DNA from: Candidatus Multivorans thiocomprendens
GTDB taxonomy: Bacteria; Acidobacteriota; Thermoanaerobaculia; Multivoradales; Multivoraceae
DNA: 39,858 bases
Direction of reading: 5' to 3'
Assembly: GCA_027493375.1 (NCBI GenBank)
Contig: JAPVWO010000138.1
Coordinates: 1 to 39,858 of the forward strand
Shown here piece by piece: positions 1 through 8,489 of this stretch. The notes under the pieces were generated by a model. It was given only the letters and a program-made list of their open reading frames with translations. It had not been told where the DNA came from and made no database searches. Position numbers and translations under genes: made by a program. Each line of letters starts with the position of its first letter. Positions within the stretch are counted from its first letter, which is position 1.

Positions 1-807
1 CTGCGGGTCGACGACCGCGGCATCGGCGGTTCAACCGGCAGCACCTGGCAGTCGACATCCCGGGACAAGGCGAACGACGTTCTCTTCGGCGTGCGTTTCC
101 TGCGCGGTCACGACCGGATCGACCCGGAGCGCGTCGGCCTGATCGGCATCTCCGAGGGCGGTCTCGTGGCCCCGCTGGCGCTCAACCGGGTCGAGCCCGG
201 CACGATCGCGTACGCCGTCCTGCTGGCCGGACCGGGGGTGCCCGGCGGCGACCTGCTGCGCCAGCAGCTCCGGAGAATCGCGGCGGCGGACGGCGCCCCG
301 GCGGAGATGATCGAGGAACTCGCCGCCCTTCAGGACAAGGGACTCCAGATCATCGCCTCCGACATGCCTCGCGCAGAGGCGGAAGCCGCTCTGCGACAGG
401 TCGCGGAGGAGCAGATGGCGGCCTCGCCCGAGACCGCCCAACTCAGCGGCGAGGACCTGGAAGCCGCCCTGTCCGCGGCGGTCGATACGAACCTCAGTCC
501 CTGGTTCCGGTTCTTCATCCGCTACGACCCGCGGCCCGCCCTGGGCGGGCTCGCCGTGCCGACGCTGGCCCTGTTCGGCGGCAAGGACACCCAGGTAGAC
601 GCGGATCAGAACCAGTCCGCCATGGAAGCCGCGTTCGCCGGCGCCGGCAACCGGGACATCACCGTGCGCCGCTTTCCCGAGATGAACCACCTGTTCCAGA
701 CCGCCGGCACTGGATCGCCCAACGAGTACGCACAGATCGAAGAGACGATGGCGCCCGAAGTCCTCGATCTGATTGGAAGCTGGATCGCCGAGCGCTTCGT
801 CGACTGA
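1..807 (+). CDS. Alpha/beta hydrolase, C-terminal part (5' end outside window)
   Basis: The reading frame is open from the first base of the window, so the N-terminus is missing; 268 residues are visible. The visible part begins with a VDDRGIGGSTG stretch, the strand-4/oxyanion region of alpha/beta hydrolases. It continues with the nucleophile elbow GISEGG (Ser at bases ~148-150), a strand ending in GGKDTQ (probable catalytic Asp) and a late EMNHLF (probable catalytic His), so the triad looks complete. The fold resembles the serine aminopeptidase/dienelactone hydrolase-like group (acyl or peptide hydrolases). A helical cap seems to lie between the elbow and the Asp. The substrate cannot be told. 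The GTG at base 91 is internal and not a start, because conserved sequence precedes it. The next gene is 109 bp downstream on the same strand. Confidence 0.85.
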   Translation: MRVDDRGIGGSTGSTWQSTSRDKANDVLFGVRFLRGHDRIDPERVGLIGISEGGLVAPLALNRVEPGTIAYAVLLAGPGVPGGDLLRQQLRRIAAADGAPAEMIEELAALQDKGLQIIASDMPRAEAEAALRQVAEEQMAASPETAQLSGEDLEAALSAAVDTNLSPWFRFFIRYDPRPALGGLAVPTLALFGGKDTQVDADQNQSAMEAAFAGAGNRDITVRRFPEMNHLFQTAGTGSPNEYAQIEETMAPEVLDLIGSWIAERFVD

Positions 808-916
808 GCGCCGCCGCGATCGAGGGCACCTGACCGGCCGGCCGGTAGATTAGACTCCCGGTTCGTTGGCCCGTGCGGCCTGCAGTGCCCCATGGCGACA
901 AGAGGGGCGGTCAAAG

Positions 917-1240
917 ATGCCGAAGATCACCTACATCGACCAGGACGGCGGCTCGCGCGAGGTTGAGGCGCCGGTCGGAGACTCCGTCATGGAGTGCGCG
1001 GTCGACAACGACGTCGACGGCATCGTCGCGGCCTGCGGCGGCAACTGCTCCTGCAGCACCTGCCACGTCTACATCGACGAGGCCTGGGTCGAGGCGGTCG
1101 GTCCTTGCCACGACGAGGAGGAGTTCACGCTGGAGTTCGGCATCGACGTGCGCCCCACGAGCCGTCTGAGCTGCCAGATCGAAGTGACCGAAGAACTGGA
1201 CGGCCTGGTCGTCCATCTGCCCGCCGAACAGGCGGAGTAG
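917..1240 (+). CDS. 2Fe-2S ferredoxin (adrenodoxin type)
   Basis: A 107-residue one-electron carrier of the plant/vertebrate 2Fe-2S fold. Cluster ligands are C40, C46, C49 and C86, which gives the C-x5-C-x2-C-x36-C spacing of adrenodoxin-type ferredoxins; C44 is an extra Cys inside the loop. The ATG at 917 is chosen because the conserved MPKITYID start follows and a GAGGGG ribosome site lies about 9 bases upstream; the frame is open further up but that part is not ferredoxin-like. The 109-bp gap before it holds a 14-bp palindrome at 833-846 and no other gene. No cytochrome P450 or reductase partner is adjacent, so its redox partner is unknown. A UPF0173 hydrolase follows after 27 bp, probably co-transcribed. 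Confidence 0.9.
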   Translation: MPKITYIDQDGGSREVEAPVGDSVMECAVDNDVDGIVAACGGNCSCSTCHVYIDEAWVEAVGPCHDEEEFTLEFGIDVRPTSRLSCQIEVTEELDGLVVHLPAEQAE

Positions 1241-1267
1241 ATCCGCCCCCAAGGGAGGAACCACGCC

Positions 1268-1936
1268 ATGACCCTCGAACTCACCTTCCTCGGCCACTCC
1301 GGCTTCCTGATGAGCGACGGCGACCACGCGCTCGCGGTCGATCCCTTTCTCACCGGCAATCCGGTGGCGACGATGGCGGCCGGAGACGTCAAGTGCGACG
1401 CCATCGCCCTGACCCACGGCCACGCGGACCACTTCGGCGACACCCTGGCCATCGCGCAAGCCAACAACGCGAACGTGATCGCCGCGTTCGAGATGTGCAA
1501 CTACCTGCAGGAGCAGGGGCACGAGAACGTGAACCCCGGCAACCCCGGTGGCAAGATCGACACCGGGTTCGGCTGGATCGCTTTCACCCACGCCTTTCAC
1601 TCCTCGTCCTTCGAAGGGCAGTACATGGGAATGCCCTGCGGACTCGTCGTCCACATGGGCGGCAGGACCGTCTACCACTGCGGCGACACGGGGCTCTTCG
1701 GCGACATGAAGCTGATCGGCGAGATCTACCGGCCGGACGCCGCCTGCGTGCCGATCGGCGACCGCTTCACGATGGGTCCGGAGCTGGCGACCAAGGCGGC
1801 CGAGCTGATCGGCGCGCCGGTCGCGATCCCGATCCACTACGACACGTGGCCCCCGATCGCGCAGGATCCCGCCGATTTCGCCCCGGCCGGCGCAGAAGTC
1901 AGGGTGATGGCGCCGGGCGATACGCTCGCCATCTGA
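1268..1936 (+). CDS. UPF0173 (UlaG-like) metal-dependent hydrolase
   Basis: A 222-residue single-domain metallo-beta-lactamase-fold protein of the UPF0173 group. The metal motif THGHADH (HxHxDH) lies near residue 45. Further probable metal ligands are in HAFHSSS, the CGDTGLFGDM stretch and the late IPIHYDTW. The length is normal for UPF0173. The family is related to L-ascorbate-6-phosphate lactonase UlaG, but most members have no proven substrate, so only hydrolase is justified here. It is a cytoplasmic protein with no signal peptide. A GGGAGG ribosome site sits about 10 bases before the ATG. An inverted CCGCGG pair follows the stop, in the 88-bp gap before the ABC transporter genes. Confidence 0.88.
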   Translation: MTLELTFLGHSGFLMSDGDHALAVDPFLTGNPVATMAAGDVKCDAIALTHGHADHFGDTLAIAQANNANVIAAFEMCNYLQEQGHENVNPGNPGGKIDTGFGWIAFTHAFHSSSFEGQYMGMPCGLVVHMGGRTVYHCGDTGLFGDMKLIGEIYRPDAACVPIGDRFTMGPELATKAAELIGAPVAIPIHYDTWPPIAQDPADFAPAGAEVRVMAPGDTLAI

Positions 1937-2024
1937 CCGCGGATGCCCTTCGCCGCGGTCGCGCCAATCGTGACCCGGTCGCAACAAGCAACGCAGCGTT
2001 CCGTAACAGGAAGCTGAGGACGCC

Positions 2025-2879
2025 ATGCTCGTGTTCGACCATGTCAGCAAGTCCTTCGGCGACCTGCGCGCGGTCGACGACCTGTCCTTCGAAGTGGAGG
2101 CCGGCGAAGTGTTCGGGCTGCTGGGTCCGAACGGCGCCGGCAAGACGACGGCGATCAACATGGCGGTCGGTCTGCTCGAACCGGACGAAGGGGTGGTCCG
2201 CTTCGCGGACGAGGCCTTCGACCGGAACCCACGCGACGCGGAGAATCGGAGATCGCTGGGCCTGGCGCCGCAGTCCATCGCTCTCTACGAGCAGATCGGC
2301 GGCGCCGACAACCTGCGTTTCTTCGGCCGCCTGCACGGTCTGCGGGGGTCCGACCTGGAGGAGCGCGTCGTCGCCTGCCTCGACTTCGCCGATCTGACGG
2401 ACGTCGGAAAGAAGGTCGTCTCCAAGTACTCCGGAGGCATGAAGCGGCGGCTCAACCTGGCGGTCGCGATCATCCACGATCCGGAACTTGTCCTGCTCGA
2501 CGAACCGACGGTAGGCGTCGATCCCCAGTCGAGGAACGCGATCTTCGAGCGCGTCGAACAGCTCAGGGACGGAGGCAAGCAGGTCGTCTACACCACCCAC
2601 TACATGGAAGAGGCCCAGCGTCTCTGCGACCGGGTCGCGATCATCGACCGGGGCCGACTGATGGCGCTCGACACGGTGCCGGCATTGATCGGGGCGCACG
2701 GCGGCCCCGGCAACCTCGTCGTCAGGACCGGCGAAGGCGAGTCTCGCCACGAAACGACCGATCCGCTCGGAACGCTCGCTGAACTTCAGGCCCGGCAGGC
2801 GGTGGATCATTTCCAGTACCTCCCGCCGGACCTCGAGACGGTGTTCCTCAACCTCACCGGCCGTGCGCTCCGCGACTAG
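2025..2879 (+). CDS. ABC-2 type transporter, ATP-binding subunit
   Basis: A 284-residue ATPase of the ABC exporter class (CcmA/DrrA/NatA-like). It has Walker A GPNGAGKTT at residues 34-42, a Q-loop APQS, the signature YSGGMKRR, Walker B LVLLDEPT followed by the D-loop GVD, and the switch His in YTTHYMEE. The C-terminal ~60 residues form the usual accessory tail ending in LETVFLNLTGR, as in drug, antibiotic or sodium exporters. It energises the permease encoded 21 bp downstream. The exported substrate is unknown. A TGAGGA ribosome site precedes the ATG. Confidence 0.93.
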   Translation: MLVFDHVSKSFGDLRAVDDLSFEVEAGEVFGLLGPNGAGKTTAINMAVGLLEPDEGVVRFADEAFDRNPRDAENRRSLGLAPQSIALYEQIGGADNLRFFGRLHGLRGSDLEERVVACLDFADLTDVGKKVVSKYSGGMKRRLNLAVAIIHDPELVLLDEPTVGVDPQSRNAIFERVEQLRDGGKQVVYTTHYMEEAQRLCDRVAIIDRGRLMALDTVPALIGAHGGPGNLVVRTGEGESRHETTDPLGTLAELQARQAVDHFQYLPPDLETVFLNLTGRALRD

Positions 2880-2900
2880 CAGCACGCGAGGAGAACAGCC

Positions 2901-4178
2901 GTGAACAAGATCGTCGCCATGGCCGCGAAGGACATCCACATCCTCTTCCGGGACAAGCTGGGCTTCTTTTTCACCGTCTTCTTCCCGCTGATGATGGCGA
3001 TTTTCTTCGGCGCCATGTTCGCCGGCCTGAGCCGCGGGCCCGCGAACGTTCCGATCGCCCTTGTCGACCAGGACCGGACTTCCGCCTCGGAGCGCTTCAT
3101 CGAACGGCTCGGGCAAGCCTCCGGGCTCGCTGTCGAACAGATTCCCCGCGAGGAGGCCCTGGAGCAGGTGCGGCGGGGCCGGACGGCCGTCCTGGTCACC
3201 TTGACGCCCGGGTTCGGAGCCGCCCTGGACAATCCCTTCGTGACGACGCCCGAAGTCGAGATGACCGTCGATCCCACGCAGTTCGCCGTGGCCGGGATGG
3301 TCCGGGGCGTCCTGCTGGAGGCGGCCGGGGCCGAGCTGCAGGACCTGATGTCGGATCCGGCCCGCCTGGGCGCCGCGAACAGCCAGAACAGCTTGTTCTT
3401 CGAGAGTCTGCCGCCCTCCAGCGCCCGCGACGACATGCTGACGTTCCTCGATCTGTCGCCGCGCGTTTCGTCGCTGATCGACGAAATGGGCCTGGGCGCC
3501 GCGACCGGCGGAAACCAGGGCTTCTTCGGCCCACCGCTCGAGATCGCGCAGACGGAGGTCCAGGCTGAGCGCCCGGGTCCGACGAACTCCTATGCCACAT
3601 CCTTCGCGCAGGCGATGCTCTGGACGCTGATCGGCGGCTCGGTGTCCTTCAGCATGTCGATCGCCATCGAACGGAGCCGCGGCACGCTGATGCGACTGCT
3701 CGTGGCGCCGGTCACGGCCCGTCACCTCCTCGCGGCCAAGGGGCTGGCCTGCCTCGGAGCGACGCTGTTCGCGAGCTCGGCGCTGATCACCCTGGGGATC
3801 ACCGTGTTCGACGTCAGGCCCACGTCCTATCCGCTGCTGGTGCTGGCTCTTCTCTGCGGCTCGATCTGCTTCTGCGGCATCATGATGGCCTTGAGCGTCA
3901 TCGGTGGCACGGAGCAGGCGGCCGCCGGCATCGGCTGGGGCCTCTCACTTCCGCTCTCCATGCTGGGCGGCGGCATGGTGCCGCTGTTCCTGATGCCGGA
4001 GTGGATGCAGCGCCTCGCCAACATCAGCCCGATGAAGTGGACGCTGATGGCCTACGAGGGCGCGATCTGGCGCGGTTTCACGCTGAACGAGATGCTGCCG
4101 CCGTGCGCCGTGCTGGTGGCCATCGGCGTTATCGCCTTCACGCTCGGCGCCAGGCGCCTGCGCTGGGACACGGGCTGA
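2901..4178 (+). CDS. ABC-2 type transporter, permease subunit
   Basis: A 425-residue inner-membrane permease of the ABC-2 family. It has an N-terminal transmembrane segment (about residues 20-40), a long periplasmic region of ~200 residues, then about five hydrophobic segments in the C-terminal half and a short basic tail. This NatB/YhaP-like layout pairs with the ATPase just upstream. The start is GTG at 2901 with a GAGGAG ribosome site 8 bases before. The large extracytoplasmic loop contains a VALVDQD-like region typical of the family. Substrate unknown; drug, lipid or ion export are all possible. Confidence 0.9.
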   Translation: MNKIVAMAAKDIHILFRDKLGFFFTVFFPLMMAIFFGAMFAGLSRGPANVPIALVDQDRTSASERFIERLGQASGLAVEQIPREEALEQVRRGRTAVLVTLTPGFGAALDNPFVTTPEVEMTVDPTQFAVAGMVRGVLLEAAGAELQDLMSDPARLGAANSQNSLFFESLPPSSARDDMLTFLDLSPRVSSLIDEMGLGAATGGNQGFFGPPLEIAQTEVQAERPGPTNSYATSFAQAMLWTLIGGSVSFSMSIAIERSRGTLMRLLVAPVTARHLLAAKGLACLGATLFASSALITLGITVFDVRPTSYPLLVLALLCGSICFCGIMMALSVIGGTEQAAAGIGWGLSLPLSMLGGGMVPLFLMPEWMQRLANISPMKWTLMAYEGAIWRGFTLNEMLPPCAVLVAIGVIAFTLGARRLRWDTG

Positions 4179-4182
4179 ACTC

Positions 4183-5106
4183 TTGGCCGGCCCCCTGCTC
4201 GTCATCGGCTCGGTCAACTACGACCTGATCTTCCGGCATGCTCGCCTGCCCCAGGCCGGCGAGACGATCTCCGGCACCGAGCTGTTCGAGTCCTGCGGCG
4301 GCAAGGGCGCGAACCAGGCGGTGGCCGCCGTGCGTTGCCGCGGCCACCTCGGCAACGCCGCACCGCCCGTTCTCTTCGGCGGCGCGGTCGGCAACGACGC
4401 CCACGCCGCAGCCCAACGGCGCGTCTTCGAAGAAGACGAACTCGACACACGCTATCTCCTCGTCCTCGACGACTGCCACACGGGACTCTCAGCCGTGTGG
4501 GTCGAGGCCGCCACCGGCGACAACCGGATCATGAACTCGCCGGGGGCGAACAGCCGGCTGACCGCGGACGCCCTGGCCGCGGCGCCCATCGAGGAGGCGG
4601 GGCTGCTGCTGATCCAGAACGAAACCCCGGCGGACGGTGTCCGAAGCGCGATCGAACGAGCGCACGGCGCGAACGTACCGGTAATCTGGAACCCGGCGCC
4701 AATCGACGCGGGGAGCGATCCCGGCATCGACCCGGGGCAGATCGCCTGGGTAACGCCGAACGAGGTCGAGTGCGCGGTGCTGCTCGGCCGCCCGGGCGAG
4801 CGAATCGATGCAGCCAGCTCCGCCGACGCGGCATCGGAGCTGCTGGACCTCGGCTACCGCGGCGCCGCTCTCACCCTGGGCCCGGCCGGCGTCATGTTGG
4901 CCCAACCCGGATCAGCACCCACGCTCGTTCCCGCGCCGAAGGTCGACGCGATCGACACGACGGGCGCCGGCGACGCCTTCAACGGCGCCTTCGCCGCCGC
5001 CCTGCTGGGCTCGGCCGACAGCCGCAAGGCCGCCCTGTTCGGCGTCCGCTACGCCAGCGACTCGGTGACGCGCCGCGGCACGCAGACTTCCTTCGCCCGC
5101 TGGTAG
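4183..5106 (+). CDS. PfkB-family carbohydrate kinase, ribokinase-like
   Basis: A 307-residue sugar kinase. The N-terminal GSVNYDLIF and GGKGANQAVA stretches are the substrate-binding signatures of ribokinases. The C-terminal DTTGAGDAFNGAF holds the anion hole and the catalytic base Asp (D264). It probably transfers phosphate from ATP to the primary hydroxyl of ribose or a related sugar or nucleoside; the exact sugar is not shown. The start is TTG at 4183, four bases after the ABC permease stop, so translation is probably coupled. No ribose transporter or RbsD lies nearby. The next gene starts 9 bp downstream. Confidence 0.87.
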   Translation: MAGPLLVIGSVNYDLIFRHARLPQAGETISGTELFESCGGKGANQAVAAVRCRGHLGNAAPPVLFGGAVGNDAHAAAQRRVFEEDELDTRYLLVLDDCHTGLSAVWVEAATGDNRIMNSPGANSRLTADALAAAPIEEAGLLLIQNETPADGVRSAIERAHGANVPVIWNPAPIDAGSDPGIDPGQIAWVTPNEVECAVLLGRPGERIDAASSADAASELLDLGYRGAALTLGPAGVMLAQPGSAPTLVPAPKVDAIDTTGAGDAFNGAFAAALLGSADSRKAALFGVRYASDSVTRRGTQTSFARW

Positions 5107-5115
5107 CGTCTCCGC

Positions 5116-6411
5116 GTGGCCGGCGGATCCTCCACCAAGCTAGCCCTGCTCGGCGGCCCTCCGGTCCGCGGCAAGGCGTGGCCCCAATGGCCGGCGCGCG
5201 GCGCCGAAGAGGAACGGGCTCTGATCGCGGCTCTCCGGGACGGCGACTGGGGCGGCTTCCCGCTGCCGAACGAACGCTCTGCAACCTTCGCCGCCGCCTT
5301 CGCCGAACGCCACGACTGCAAACACGCCCTTTGCGTGGCGAACGGCACCGTCTCGCTCGAGGTCGCGCTTCAGGCGATGGGCGTCGAACCCGGCGCCGAG
5401 GTCATCGTGCCCGCCTACACCTTCGAGGCGACCGCCTCGGCGGCCCTGTTCGCAGGCTGCGTGCCGGTGTTCGCCGACATCGACCCGGACACATGGTGCA
5501 TCGAGGTCGAGGCGGCAGCGAGCCTGGTCACCGAGCGCACCAAGGCGATCGTGCCCGTGCACCTGGCGATGACCGTCGCCGACCTGGACGCGATCGGAGA
5601 GCTCGCCGCAAGGCATGGACTCGCCGTGCTCGAGGACTGCGCCCACGCCCACGGCGCCCGCTGGCGCGGTCGCGGCGTCGGCTCCTGGGGCGACGCCGGC
5701 TCCTTCAGCTTCCAGACCTCGAAGCTGATGACGGCCGGCGAGGGCGGCATCGTGACGACCTCGGACGAGACGATTCTCGACCGCCTCCAGGCCCTCGTGA
5801 ACTGTGGCCGCCAGCGCCCTGGCGTCGCGGAGCCGGCAGCGGACATCGGCCACAACTACCGGATGACCGACCTTCAAGCCGCGATCCTCGAGGTCCAGCT
5901 TGGTCGGCTCGACCGCCAGCACGAGATCCGCGCCGCCAATGCCCGTCGCCTGCGGGCCACGATCGAGGACATCGACGGACTCACCAACCTCCGGATCGAC
6001 GACCGGGTAACGACCCAGGCCATCTACCAGTTCGTCTTCCGCTTCGACAGCGAGGCCTTCGCCGGCCTTGACCGCGACACCTTCGTTGCCGCGCTGGCGG
6101 CCGAGGGGGTGCCGGCCGACGGCCGCTTCTACGAGTCGCTGCCCGTGAGCGAGCTGCTCCGCCCCGACCCGGCCCGCTACCCGGCCTGGAGCGAGGCACT
6201 CGCACGAAGGCCCGCCGCCGACTGCCCCAACGCCGAGCGCCTCGCCTACCGGGAGTCCGTCTGGCTCCCCCACCAACTCCTCCTGGGCACCGAGTCCAAC
6301 GTCGACGACATCGTCGAAGCCGTGCTCAAGGTGCAGCGCGCCGCAGCCGACCTCGCCGGGCTCGAGACCGCAGAGGTCGAGCGCCTACGACGGGCGAGAT
6401 CGGCCCGCTAG
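5116..6411 (+). CDS. DegT/DnrJ/EryC1/StrS family PLP-dependent aminotransferase
   Basis: A 431-residue fold-type I aminotransferase. Visible motifs are CVANGTVSLEVAL near the N-terminus, VIVPAYTFEATASA, the cofactor-binding Asp in VLEDCAHAHGARW, and the Schiff-base region SFQTSKLMTAGEGG with K205 as the PLP lysine. The C-terminal small domain includes HNYRMTDLQAAIL, conserved in this family. Members make amino sugars or 3-amino-5-hydroxybenzoate, among other products; the EDCAHAHG and TAGEGG forms resemble the AHBA/scyllo-inosose branch, but no specific substrate follows from that. GTG start at 5116. No nucleotide-sugar genes flank it, so its pathway is unclear. It ends 2 bp from the convergent Fic-like gene. 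Confidence 0.85.
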   Translation: MAGGSSTKLALLGGPPVRGKAWPQWPARGAEEERALIAALRDGDWGGFPLPNERSATFAAAFAERHDCKHALCVANGTVSLEVALQAMGVEPGAEVIVPAYTFEATASAALFAGCVPVFADIDPDTWCIEVEAAASLVTERTKAIVPVHLAMTVADLDAIGELAARHGLAVLEDCAHAHGARWRGRGVGSWGDAGSFSFQTSKLMTAGEGGIVTTSDETILDRLQALVNCGRQRPGVAEPAADIGHNYRMTDLQAAILEVQLGRLDRQHEIRAANARRLRATIEDIDGLTNLRIDDRVTTQAIYQFVFRFDSEAFAGLDRDTFVAALAAEGVPADGRFYESLPVSELLRPDPARYPAWSEALARRPAADCPNAERLAYRESVWLPHQLLLGTESNVDDIVEAVLKVQRAAADLAGLETAEVERLRRARSAR

Positions 6412-6413
6412 CG

Positions 6414-7532
6414 CTAGAAGCGCCCCCCCCACTTACTCACGCCAGCTTCGACTACGCGCTCAAGCCACTCTCTGAATCGCTCCTCGCGCTTCGCACGAGC
6501 AGCGCGGTCATCGCGGACGAACCCGCCCGAGCCAGCAAACCCAAAGTTGAACGGCTTGTCGGAGACCACATTGGTCCACCAGCCCGAGGACCCGTCGCCA
6601 CCCTCTGCCTTGCCAGTAAGGAACGCCGTCGCCGCGTGAAGCTCCGCAGCGCGGCCGACCGCGTGGAAGGAGATGACCAGCCTCGCATCGGCAGCCCTCC
6701 GCTCGGGGAGACCAAGCTGCAGCGACGTCCACCGCCTCGGTTGGTCGAGCTGGGCGAAGTACTCGTGCTTCTTCGCCGTCTCCACGATCTGGTGGTACCA
6801 CCACGTCTCCCTGCCTTCGTCGTCGAACGCGTTCGTCTCAATCTCCACACCTTCCTCTGCAAAGCGATGGTGCAGCCAAGCCGCCAGAACCTCCGGTGCG
6901 TCGCGCAGGCGCTCCTCGTGGACCCGGTGCCAATCGAACAGCCGCTCGAGCTCCTCCTGAACGAACTCGGGCGGGCAGTACTCGTGAATCGAACCGTCCG
7001 GGCGCTTCGGGTTGTTGGGCTGGCGCTTCCATTGCCCCTTGAGCAGGTCGACCTGCACCGAGTTGCCGAACTGATCGAGCGCCTCGCACCTCTCCTGGCT
7101 CAGGGTGAGGCGCTGATGCAACTCCTTCAGGTAGGAGGTCGTCAAGTCCCGCCGACCGCCGACCACGTCCATCACCATCTCCAGCGCCTCGCGTTGGTCG
7201 GTGATCAATGCCCTCGCGTCCCAGGAGATCTTGCCCCGTGCGTGAAACTGCCCCAGAGCCTCCATTCCGGCCTTGGCGATCTGGACGGTGATGCCGCGGT
7301 CAGCAGTGTAGAGACGCTCGATCAGTCCCGTTTCGATTGCCCAGTGGAGAGCAAGTTCTTCCTGGAACTTCCGTATCTTCTGCTCATCGCGGATCAATCG
7401 ACGATCGCTGACCCACTGTTCATGAACGGCGTGAAGGTCCTCCCGGCAGAGCTCCTCCCAGTCCTCCGGGAGGTCCTCGATCGGCGCCCAGCGATGGGAG
7501 ACCTCAGCTTCATGTACCTCTTGTTCCTGCAC
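6414..7532 (-). CDS. Fic-family protein lacking the catalytic core (internal deletion)
   Basis: 372 residues from a GTG at 7532 chosen because GGGGAGGT lies five bases upstream; the frame is open 32 codons further to another GTG at 7628 without a comparable site. The first ~240 residues look like the N-terminal half of a large Fic-protein subfamily: HRWAPIEDLPEDW, WAIETGLIERLYT, TSYLKELHQRLT, GQWKRQPNNPKRPDG, EYCPPEFV and finally AAWLHHRF. In intact members HHRF leads directly into the AMPylation motif HPFxDGNGR. Here it runs instead into the C-terminal domain (WWYHQIVETAKKHEYF, RLVISFHAVGR, DKPFNF), with the join near base 6860. No catalytic motif is present in any frame in the remaining space. 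Intact relatives are, from memory, 500-600 residues. Probably an inactive remnant or a pseudoenzyme; the frame is otherwise intact. Base composition looks less GC-rich than the neighbours. Confidence 0.68.
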   Translation of the reverse strand: MQEQEVHEAEVSHRWAPIEDLPEDWEELCREDLHAVHEQWVSDRRLIRDEQKIRKFQEELALHWAIETGLIERLYTADRGITVQIAKAGMEALGQFHARGKISWDARALITDQREALEMVMDVVGGRRDLTTSYLKELHQRLTLSQERCEALDQFGNSVQVDLLKGQWKRQPNNPKRPDGSIHEYCPPEFVQEELERLFDWHRVHEERLRDAPEVLAAWLHHRFAEEGVEIETNAFDDEGRETWWYHQIVETAKKHEYFAQLDQPRRWTSLQLGLPERRAADARLVISFHAVGRAAELHAATAFLTGKAEGGDGSSGWWTNVVSDKPFNFGFAGSGGFVRDDRAARAKREERFREWLERVVEAGVSKWGGRF

Positions 7533-7715
7533 CTGGTACCTCCCCCCTGGCGCCCGAATCCTAACGACCGACGCCTCTCCCGCGCTCCGCGCCAGTTGCC
7601 CCGCGTGCTCCATGCCGACGAGATGCACAATCTGAAAGTAGAACCTTCAAATTGCTCCTCGGTCCAGACTACGGTCTACCGTGAAGGCCGCCGCCCTGCT
7701 CAGCGGTTCTTGATC

Positions 7716-8123
7716 TCAACGGCTTCCCGACCCGGTCGACAACGCCGGCTCGACGTCGGTCAGCGAGAAGTCGTCGCCCTTGAACAGGAGCGCCAGGTCT
7801 CTCTGCCGGGCCAGGGCGTAGGGGAAGACGTCTCCTAGGTTCAGGCGAGCGGGATGACGGCCTTTCCCGAACCGCCGGTACGCTTCGACCGCGATCAGCG
7901 CCTGCTCGGCGTCGACTGGTTCGATCTCGACGAACGGGAACGCGAGAAACTCCAGCAAGGCGCGGTTCGCGCCGTCGTCTCCACTGGTCACCGCGCCCAG
8001 TTCGACCACCGAGCCGGCCGAAAGGAGGCCGCCGGCGGCGTCCGCGATCCGTTCCAGATATCGTGCCGAGTCCGGCTCCCCCAGGAGGATCGCCACGACC
8101 ACCGAGGAGTCGACGACGATCAC
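7716..8123 (-). CDS. vapC: Type II toxin, PIN-domain ribonuclease (VapC family)
   Basis: A 135-residue PIN-domain protein beginning MIVVDSSVVVAIL. The acidic metal-binding residues expected of VapC are visible: D5, E41, D98 (in LNLGDVFPYA) and D117/D118 (in LLFKGDDFS). VapC toxins are Mg-dependent RNases that cleave tRNA or rRNA when freed from their antitoxin. The ATG overlaps the antitoxin stop by four bases (ATGA), so translation is coupled. Length is normal and all key residues are present, so the toxin looks functional. About 90-180 bp without a gene lies downstream before the Fic-like gene. Confidence 0.88.
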   Translation of the reverse strand: MIVVDSSVVVAILLGEPDSARYLERIADAAGGLLSAGSVVELGAVTSGDDGANRALLEFLAFPFVEIEPVDAEQALIAVEAYRRFGKGRHPARLNLGDVFPYALARQRDLALLFKGDDFSLTDVEPALSTGSGSR

Positions 8124-8428
8124 TTCGGCAGACCTCGCTCATCGTAGAGCTGCTCGAAGAGCGCCTCGGACAGAGGCCGGTCGGGATCGAGAGTCGGGTC
8201 AGCGGCAAGCAGGGCCGCGCGCAACTCGGATCCCTTCTCGCTGAACTTCGTCAACGCCTCCCGAATCTCCTCGGGGCTGCACTTTCTGAGGCCCCGTTTC
8301 TCCTCTAGCGCCTCGATGGCGCTCTCGATCACCTTCACCTTGCTGCCGCGGGCACCTCCGTGCAGGACCTTGGCGAGGTGTTCGACCCGTTCGTCGAGGT
8401 CCGGTCGGTGGGCTATGTTGATCGCCAT
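8120..8428 (-). CDS. vapB: Type II antitoxin, VapB-like
   Basis: A 102-residue protein just upstream of and overlapping the PIN toxin. It starts MAINIAHRPDLDERVEHLA, like the short DNA-binding region of the VapB group whose members begin MAINIK. A charged helix SKVKVIESAIEALEEKRG follows, then an acidic C-terminal region (PTLDPDRPLSEALFEQLYDE) likely to wrap around the toxin. The ATG at 8428 is chosen over an in-frame upstream start because GGAG lies about 9 bases before it and the family sequence begins there. It is expected to neutralise VapC and repress its own promoter. It is longer than the smallest VapB proteins because of the acidic tail. Confidence 0.8.
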   Translation of the reverse strand: MAINIAHRPDLDERVEHLAKVLHGGARGSKVKVIESAIEALEEKRGLRKCSPEEIREALTKFSEKGSELRAALLAADPTLDPDRPLSEALFEQLYDERGLPK

Positions 8429-8468
8429 CCTGACGTCTCCAGGGTCATCTCTCCCCGGCCTTGACGGA

Positions 8469-8489
8469 GATCGTAGCATCGATCGTAGC
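8469..8489 (-). promoter_or_regulatory. Possible VapB operator: 9-bp direct repeat upstream of vapBC
   Basis: GATCGTAGC occurs twice (8469-8477 and 8481-8489), a 12-bp period, about 40-60 bases before the vapB start. Read on the minus strand each copy contains TACGAT, a fair -10 box (4 of 6), so the repeats may overlap the promoter, as expected for autoregulated toxin-antitoxin operons. A separate inverted repeat (CTGGCGC/GCGCCAG, 8501-8520) lies just upstream. Function is inferred from position only. Confidence 0.35.

Noticed and set aside
833..846. 14-bp palindrome ACCGGCC/GGCCGGT after the first hydrolase gene
   Set aside because: GC-rich palindromes of this size arise often by chance here; no T-run for a terminator and no repeat elsewhere noticed, so no function is claimed.
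6414..7715. A frameshifted full-length Fic gene
   Set aside because: There is not enough sequence between HHRF and the C-terminal domain to hold the missing core in any frame, so a deletion, not a frameshift, explains it.
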